Assembly (NCBI GenBank): GCA_016194585.1
Contig: JACQBG010000012.1
Span: forward strand, 48,627-112,626
DNA length: 64,000 nt
Source: Gemmatimonadota bacterium
GTDB taxonomy: Bacteria > Gemmatimonadota > Gemmatimonadetes > Gemmatimonadales > Gemmatimonadaceae
Reading direction: 5' to 3'
Of the stretch, positions 60,019-64,000 are shown one piece after another. Made by a program: the position numbers and the translations under genes. Below the pieces are notes generated by a model. That model saw only the letters and a program-made list of their open reading frames with translations, was not told the DNA's origin and ran no database searches. Position 1 is the stretch's first letter. Every line of letters starts with the position of its first letter.

Positions 60019-62044
60019 CCTCGCGGCGCCGGCGCTGCAGCGCGTCGTCGACGCGCTGCAGCAGCAGGGCGCTCGAGAACGGCTTCGCGAGGAAGTCGCG
60101 CTCGAGCACCAGCCCGGGGACCTCGCCCAGCGCGTCCTCGGCGTAGCCCGACATGAACACGACGGGGAGCGCGGGCCAGCGCTCGGCGACGCGCCGCGCA
60201 AGCTGCGGACCCGACAGTCCCGGCATCATCACGTCGGTGAGCAGCAGGTCGAGGTCCGCGTCGAGGTTCTCGGCGGTGCGCAGCGCGGCGACGCCGTCGG
60301 GCGCGAGGAGCACGCGGTAGCCGGCGCGCTGCAGGATGCGGACGACGACGCCCAGCGTGCCGTCGTCGTCCTCCGCGACGAGGATGGTCGCAGGGCTCGT
60401 GCCCGGTTCGGAGACCGCCTCGGCGGCGGGCACGGCGTCGACGGGCGCGTCGGCGAACGGGAACTCGAGCGTCACGACGGTGCCACTCGGCAGGTTCGAC
60501 TCGAGACGCGCCCGGCCGCCACTCTGCATGACGATGCCGTGCACCGACGCGAGGCCGAGCCCCGTGCCGCGACCGCGAGGCTTCGTCGTGAAGAACGGTT
60601 CGAACGCGTGCGCCCTCGTGTCCTCGTCCATCCCGACCCCGTGGTCGGCGACGCTCAGCTCGATCCACCGGCCGCCATCGGCGGTCGTCGAGCGGCGGCA
60701 TCGCACGGTGCACGGGCCTCCGTCAGGCATCGCGTCACGCGCATTGGTGACGATGTTCACCAGCGCCTGCTCGATCTGCCCGACGTCGGCGCGCACGCGG
60801 CACTCCGCTTCGAGATCGCAGATGACCTGCACCCGCTCGCCGGCGATGCGCTGGAGCAGCCGCTGCATCGCGTCGATCTGGGCCGAAAGGTCGAACACCC
60901 TGGCCTGCACGATGTCGCGTCGCGCGAACGAGAGCAGCTGCTTGGTGAGCGCCGACCCACGTTCCTGCGCGGCCACGATCTCGTCGAGCAGGCCGGCGCG
61001 CGCCTCGTGGCCCAGGGTGTCGCGAAGCAGGTCGGCGGAGCCGGCGACGGCGGTGAGCAGGTTGTTGAAGTCGTGCGCGATGCCGCCGGCGAGCTGGCCG
61101 ATCGCTTCGAGGCGCCGCGCGTGCGCAAGCTCATCCTCCATGCGGCGACGGATGTCCTCCGCGTGCACCCGTTCGGTGACGTCTCGGAAGCTCAGCTGGC
61201 GGCGGTCGCCGTGCATGCGACGCCACGTGACCTCCGCATAGATCCGCTCGCCGCTCGGCCGCCTGAGGCTGAGCGCGATCGGCGCTTCGATGGAGTCCGC
61301 CTGTCGGATCGCCGCGGGAAGGTCAGCGGCGATGCCATCGTTCGCGAGCACCTCCGCCAGCGTCCGCCCGAGGCATTGCTGCTCGCCGCATTCCAGGAGC
61401 GCCAGCGCGGCCGGGTTCGCCGCGATGACGCGATCGTCGGGGCCGACGACCAGGATGCCGTCGGGGGCGAAGCAGATGGTGTCGGCGAGCTCCGTCTCCT
61501 TGGCGCGGACCGCGGCGAGCACCCGTTCAAGGGAGGCGAGGCCGAGCGCGACCACCGCCCAGGTGCCGATCGTGCACAGGAAGTACAGCACGAGCCAGTA
61601 CGCCAGTCGACCCCTGGGGTAGTGCGCCGCGCCAGGTGCGGCGAGCGCGGCCGCGATCGCCACACCGACCGACGTGATCGCGAGCAGGAGCGACGGCCGC
61701 GTGCCCATGAGCAGGCCGGCACCGGCGATGAGCACGGGCCCCACGACCAGTCCGATGGGCGGGAACTCCGTCGCGACGGCGATCGAATAGTTCACCTCGC
61801 CCCAGATGCTCACGAGGACGACGAGCGCCGCCACCGACGGGCGGACCGTGGCGAGGGCAAGCGCGATCCAGCAGGCGAGGGCCGTGGCGATCTGCGGAGC
61901 GGGCGACGCGCCGAACGCGAGGAAGCCGGTGATCGTCGCCGTCGTGTAACCGATCGCGGCGACCAGCGACCCTCCGACCACCCACCGGCGGTAGTCAGTA
62001 CTGCCGAACCGGCGTTCGGCGGCGAAGGAGAGTTCTCCGATCAC
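59993..62044 (-). CDS. Hybrid sensor histidine kinase with PAS and receiver domains
   Basis: 683 residues from a GTG at 62044. Five or six membrane segments (about 22-172) without a large periplasmic loop. A PAS domain (about 185-300, 'GILVVGPDDRVIAANPAALALLE') comes next, then HisKA with 'GGIAHDFNNLLTAVAGSADLL', HATPase ('NIVTNARDAMPDGG', 'GVGMDEDTRAHAFEPFFTT', 'GTGLGLASVHGIV') and a C-terminal receiver (about 555-675, 'LLLTDVMMPGLSG'). No response regulator gene is adjacent. The sensed signal may be membrane-related. Confidence 0.92.
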   Translation of the reverse strand: MIGELSFAAERRFGSTDYRRWVVGGSLVAAIGYTTATITGFLAFGASPAPQIATALACWIALALATVRPSVAALVVLVSIWGEVNYSIAVATEFPPIGLVVGPVLIAGAGLLMGTRPSLLLAITSVGVAIAAALAAPGAAHYPRGRLAYWLVLYFLCTIGTWAVVALGLASLERVLAAVRAKETELADTICFAPDGILVVGPDDRVIAANPAALALLECGEQQCLGRTLAEVLANDGIAADLPAAIRQADSIEAPIALSLRRPSGERIYAEVTWRRMHGDRRQLSFRDVTERVHAEDIRRRMEDELAHARRLEAIGQLAGGIAHDFNNLLTAVAGSADLLRDTLGHEARAGLLDEIVAAQERGSALTKQLLSFARRDIVQARVFDLSAQIDAMQRLLQRIAGERVQVICDLEAECRVRADVGQIEQALVNIVTNARDAMPDGGPCTVRCRRSTTADGGRWIELSVADHGVGMDEDTRAHAFEPFFTTKPRGRGTGLGLASVHGIVMQSGGRARLESNLPSGTVVTLEFPFADAPVDAVPAAEAVSEPGTSPATILVAEDDDGTLGVVVRILQRAGYRVLLAPDGVAALRTAENLDADLDLLLTDVMMPGLSGPQLARRVAERWPALPVVFMSGYAEDALGEVPGLVLERDFLAKPFSSALLLQRVDDALQRRRREASAPRRAP

Positions 62045-62079
62045 CTGCTAATGCTGGCGGAGGTGCTGGCGATGCGCCA

Positions 62080-62664
62080 CTACGGGCGGTGCGCCCCCTT
62101 CAGCGCCTCGTACCGCTCCACCTCGTCGTTCAGTTCCTTGAACGCCGACGTTCCCTTGAGCTGCGTATAGACCTGGTCCTGCAGCTTCAGCTGGTCGAGC
62201 AGCCGGCGGCTCGCGGCACCGACGGGCAGCTCCATGAGCACGAAGACGCGGTACACCCCCTCCTCGACCCCGACCTGCTGCTCCTTGGGCGCGCTGCCCA
62301 ACAGCACCTGGCCGATGACCGCCCGGTAGCTCTGCTGGAACTCCGAGACGAGCGTCGCGTCGCGCCCCACCCCCGATTCGCTCGCGAGGCGGTTCGTGAT
62401 CCCCGCGTATTTCACCTCGAGTTGCGCGGCGATGCCGGCGCGCGCCTCGGCCTGCGCCTTGTTGAGCGCGAGCTGGAGCTCCTGCGACGTGGCCGTCGCC
62501 GGGGCGTACACGTGCGACGAGTCGCTCTTCGGGGGGCGCGTGTACCACGACGGCATCGCCTTCAGCGTCTTGGTGAGCGCCGGGTTGCTGCCGTCATCCA
62601 CCTTGTGGCGCCAGAAGCAGCCGCTCAGCGACAGCATCAGGGCCAGCATCGTCACCGCTCTCAT
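62080..62664 (-). CDS. LPP20-like lipoprotein
   Basis: 194 residues from the ATG at 62664 with GGAGGG four bases upstream. Lipobox 'LSLSGC' (Cys about 16). The alpha/beta body ('ELQLALNKAQAEARAGIAAQ', 'GVYRVFVLMELPVGAASRRL') resembles LPP20/FlgT-N type domains. It is likely an outer-membrane lipoprotein. Last gene of the caspase-DUF4384-LPP20 unit. Confidence 0.75.
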   Translation of the reverse strand: MRAVTMLALMLSLSGCFWRHKVDDGSNPALTKTLKAMPSWYTRPPKSDSSHVYAPATATSQELQLALNKAQAEARAGIAAQLEVKYAGITNRLASESGVGRDATLVSEFQQSYRAVIGQVLLGSAPKEQQVGVEEGVYRVFVLMELPVGAASRRLLDQLKLQDQVYTQLKGTSAFKELNDEVERYEALKGAHRP

Positions 62665-62696
62665 CGTCCCTCCATCGAGTCGTTGCGCGGGCACGC

Positions 62697-63569
62697 TCAT
62701 CGCGCCCGCTCCACACGTACCGCCACCTGCGCCGTCGCGCGCACGTCGAGCGGGATCCCCACGAGCCACCGGTCGAACTCCGCCAGCGAGAGCACGCCGG
62801 TGTCGCGCGCTCCCCCCTGCCCGGCCGGCGCGACGAGCGCGACCGGACGCCGCGTGGCGATCACGGTCAGCCATTCCTCGCGGTGATCGACGCCGTCCGG
62901 GAGCGCGGCCCGGAACCGCAGCCCCGACTCGCGCAGCGACGCCTCCGGCAGCTCCGCCGCCTCGCCCGCGCGCGCGACGGGCGACGGCATCAGCGCGTTC
63001 GGCGTGAGCACGAACACCGAATCGCCCGACATCAGGACGAGGGTGATCGAGGCATCGCGGCTCGCCGTGACGCGCGCCACGAGCTCGTCGTTGGCGGCCG
63101 GCGTCGCGCCGCGCACGAGGAGTCGCGTCGCGTTCGGCACGAGCGACACGACGAACCCCGGGTCACGGGTGCCGGTCTCGCGCGCGACGCACACGCGGAG
63201 CGTGAGGTCGTAGGTCACCGCGGCGCCGGGCGCGCCGGTCTTCGCCGGCGTCCATCGCTCGCGCACCACCGTCCATCCGGTCGCACGCCCTTCCGCGTCG
63301 AGTCGCACCGACTCGGCGTAGCGCGACGTCGCCCGTCCGGCCGAGTCGCCGGCCGTCACCGTCTCGCTGCCCTGCACGCGCACGCCGGCCACGCGGCGCA
63401 CCGCCTCGGCGATCGCGCCGTGCAGCGCGTCCTGCTTGACCTCGTCGAGCGTGCGGCCGGCCGACGCGGGTTCGTGCCGGACGACCTCGACGCACGTCTC
63501 CTGCGCCCGCATCCTCACGGGCGCGAGGAGCAGCAGTGCAACGATCGTCACCCGGCGGGCGTCGGTCAC
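62697..63569 (-). CDS. Secreted protein with C-terminal DUF4384-like domain
   Basis: 290 residues. Signal peptide (about 1-22, 'VRMRAQ'). N-terminal half 'TLDEVKQDALHGAIAEAVRR' resembles the FlgT/LPP20-like start, and the C-terminal half 'SITLVLMSGDSVFVLTPNAL' with 'EEWLTVIATRRPV' matches the DUF4384 pattern. DUF4384 is commonly found on or next to bacterial caspase-like and kinase proteins. The ATG overlaps the caspase stop (ATGA). Confidence 0.7.
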   Translation of the reverse strand: MTDARRVTIVALLLLAPVRMRAQETCVEVVRHEPASAGRTLDEVKQDALHGAIAEAVRRVAGVRVQGSETVTAGDSAGRATSRYAESVRLDAEGRATGWTVVRERWTPAKTGAPGAAVTYDLTLRVCVARETGTRDPGFVVSLVPNATRLLVRGATPAANDELVARVTASRDASITLVLMSGDSVFVLTPNALMPSPVARAGEAAELPEASLRESGLRFRAALPDGVDHREEWLTVIATRRPVALVAPAGQGGARDTGVLSLAEFDRWLVGIPLDVRATAQVAVRVERAR

Positions 63570-64000
63570 GGCACCTCCACTACGACGCGCGCCTTGTCGC
63601 GCGCGACGACCTGAGGCGTCTGCTCGCGATCCTGCTTCGCGGCGTCGCCCGGCACGTGCGCGCGGAGGAACGCATCGAGTTCACCGACGGTGACGTGCCG
63701 GTCGTGGTCGAGGTCGGCATCGCCACGAAGACCACGCAACAGCCAGTAGGTGAACAGGCCGTGCGCGTGTTCGGGCGCCGCATTCGCCAACTGGTCCGCC
63801 GCCGACGCGCTGAACACGGCCATCGTCGCGCTGCGCAACGCCGGATGCTCCACGCTCACCACGACGTCGCGCGCGCCGGGGAAGAGCGAACCGCCGTCGC
63901 GCGTGCCGCCGCTGAAGCAGGCGTCGACGAACACCGTCACCGAGTGCGCGCCGAGCGCGGCGAGCCGCTCGTACAGTTCCGCGAGCGCGTACCCGGTCTG
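63566..64000 (-). CDS. Caspase-like (peptidase C14) protein, N-terminus beyond window
   Basis: The last 144 codons of a gene open to the window edge. The catalytic Cys lies in 'VTVFVDACFSGG', and 'GLFTYWLLRGLRGDADLDHD' and 'VTVGELDAFLRAHV' follow, as in metacaspase-like C14 enzymes. The catalytic His should lie upstream of the window. Operon with a DUF4384-like protein and an LPP20-like lipoprotein suggests an exported or envelope-facing peptidase. The usual substrate specificity is after Arg/Lys in this group. Confidence 0.85.
   Translation of the reverse strand, partial: QTGYALAELYERLAALGAHSVTVFVDACFSGGTRDGGSLFPGARDVVVSVEHPALRSATMAVFSASAADQLANAAPEHAHGLFTYWLLRGLRGDADLDHDRHVTVGELDAFLRAHVPGDAAKQDREQTPQVVARDKARVVVEVP

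Noticed and set aside
57009..60201. Minus-strand frames opposite pntAA-pntB
   Set aside because: pnt genes are unambiguous; the antisense products are Arg/His-rich shadows.

Overview
The window is strongly GC-rich, with codon third positions almost always G or C. It is packed with overlapping, mostly minus-strand genes and has one tRNA and no rRNA, IS element, phage gene or CRISPR array. Type-2 IleRS, PATAN (DUF4388) and TPR proteins, a caspase-like peptidase, a fused 2-oxoacid dehydrogenase E1 and a chemosensory operon built around an MglA-type GTPase suggest a chromosomal segment of a free-living, probably motile, aerobic member of the Gemmatimonadota. This is inferred from gene content; no marker RNA is present to confirm it.

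Layout. 1-1936: start of a division/cell-wall cluster (rsmH, ftsL-like, ftsI-like PBP cut by the window edge). 1948-4105: secreted TPR protein with its terminator, then tRNA-Val and a 56-residue membrane protein behind one sigma70-like promoter. 4128-22381: a chemosensory/small-GTPase operon. It carries cheW, cheY, cheA, cheC, a 902-residue TPR protein, a PATAN protein, three roadblock/LC7 proteins, an MglA-type GTPase, a protein with two tandem DnaA-type AAA+ domains and no DNA-binding domain, a PATAN-TPR protein, cheR, cheD, cheB, two more cheW, a TPR protein and a membrane gluzincin. 22329-29594: rluD, lspA, a DksA/TraR-type protein, ileS, purine nucleoside phosphorylase, divIVA and yggS, running into the che genes without a visible terminator. 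29698-33287: tilS-hpt-ftsH. 33366-35838: a small membrane protein, a repeat lipoprotein and an 800-bp AT-richer gap. 35839-42230: paaG-H-I-J-Y-Z. 42378-47916: fused E1, an unknown gene, a MATE exporter behind a leader with an intrinsic terminator, and an unknown secreted protein. 47923-54040: paaK-A-B-C-D plus an MFS permease, with a divergent crotonase gene. 54053-62044: ClC channel, amino-acid-dehydrogenase-like protein, pntAA-AB-B and a hybrid histidine kinase. 62080-64000: LPP20-like lipoprotein, DUF4384-like protein and a caspase-like peptidase cut by the edge.

How the genes work together. The paa genes encode most of aerobic phenylacetate degradation through CoA thioesters: PaaK ligase, PaaABC(D) epoxidase, PaaG isomerase, PaaZ ring opening, then PaaJ/H and crotonases. 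The PaaE reductase and a PaaX/PaaR-type regulator are not in the window. The che/MglA operon looks like a Frz- or Pil-Chp-like polarity or motility switch in which CheA/CheY signalling is joined to an MglA/roadblock GTPase module. The tandem DnaA-like ATPase at its centre is the most unusual element. No methyl-accepting receptor is encoded nearby.

Several minus-strand genes (rsmH, hpt, tilS, clcA) have a TANNNT hexamer exactly six bases before the ATG and no ribosome binding site, which suggests leaderless transcripts.
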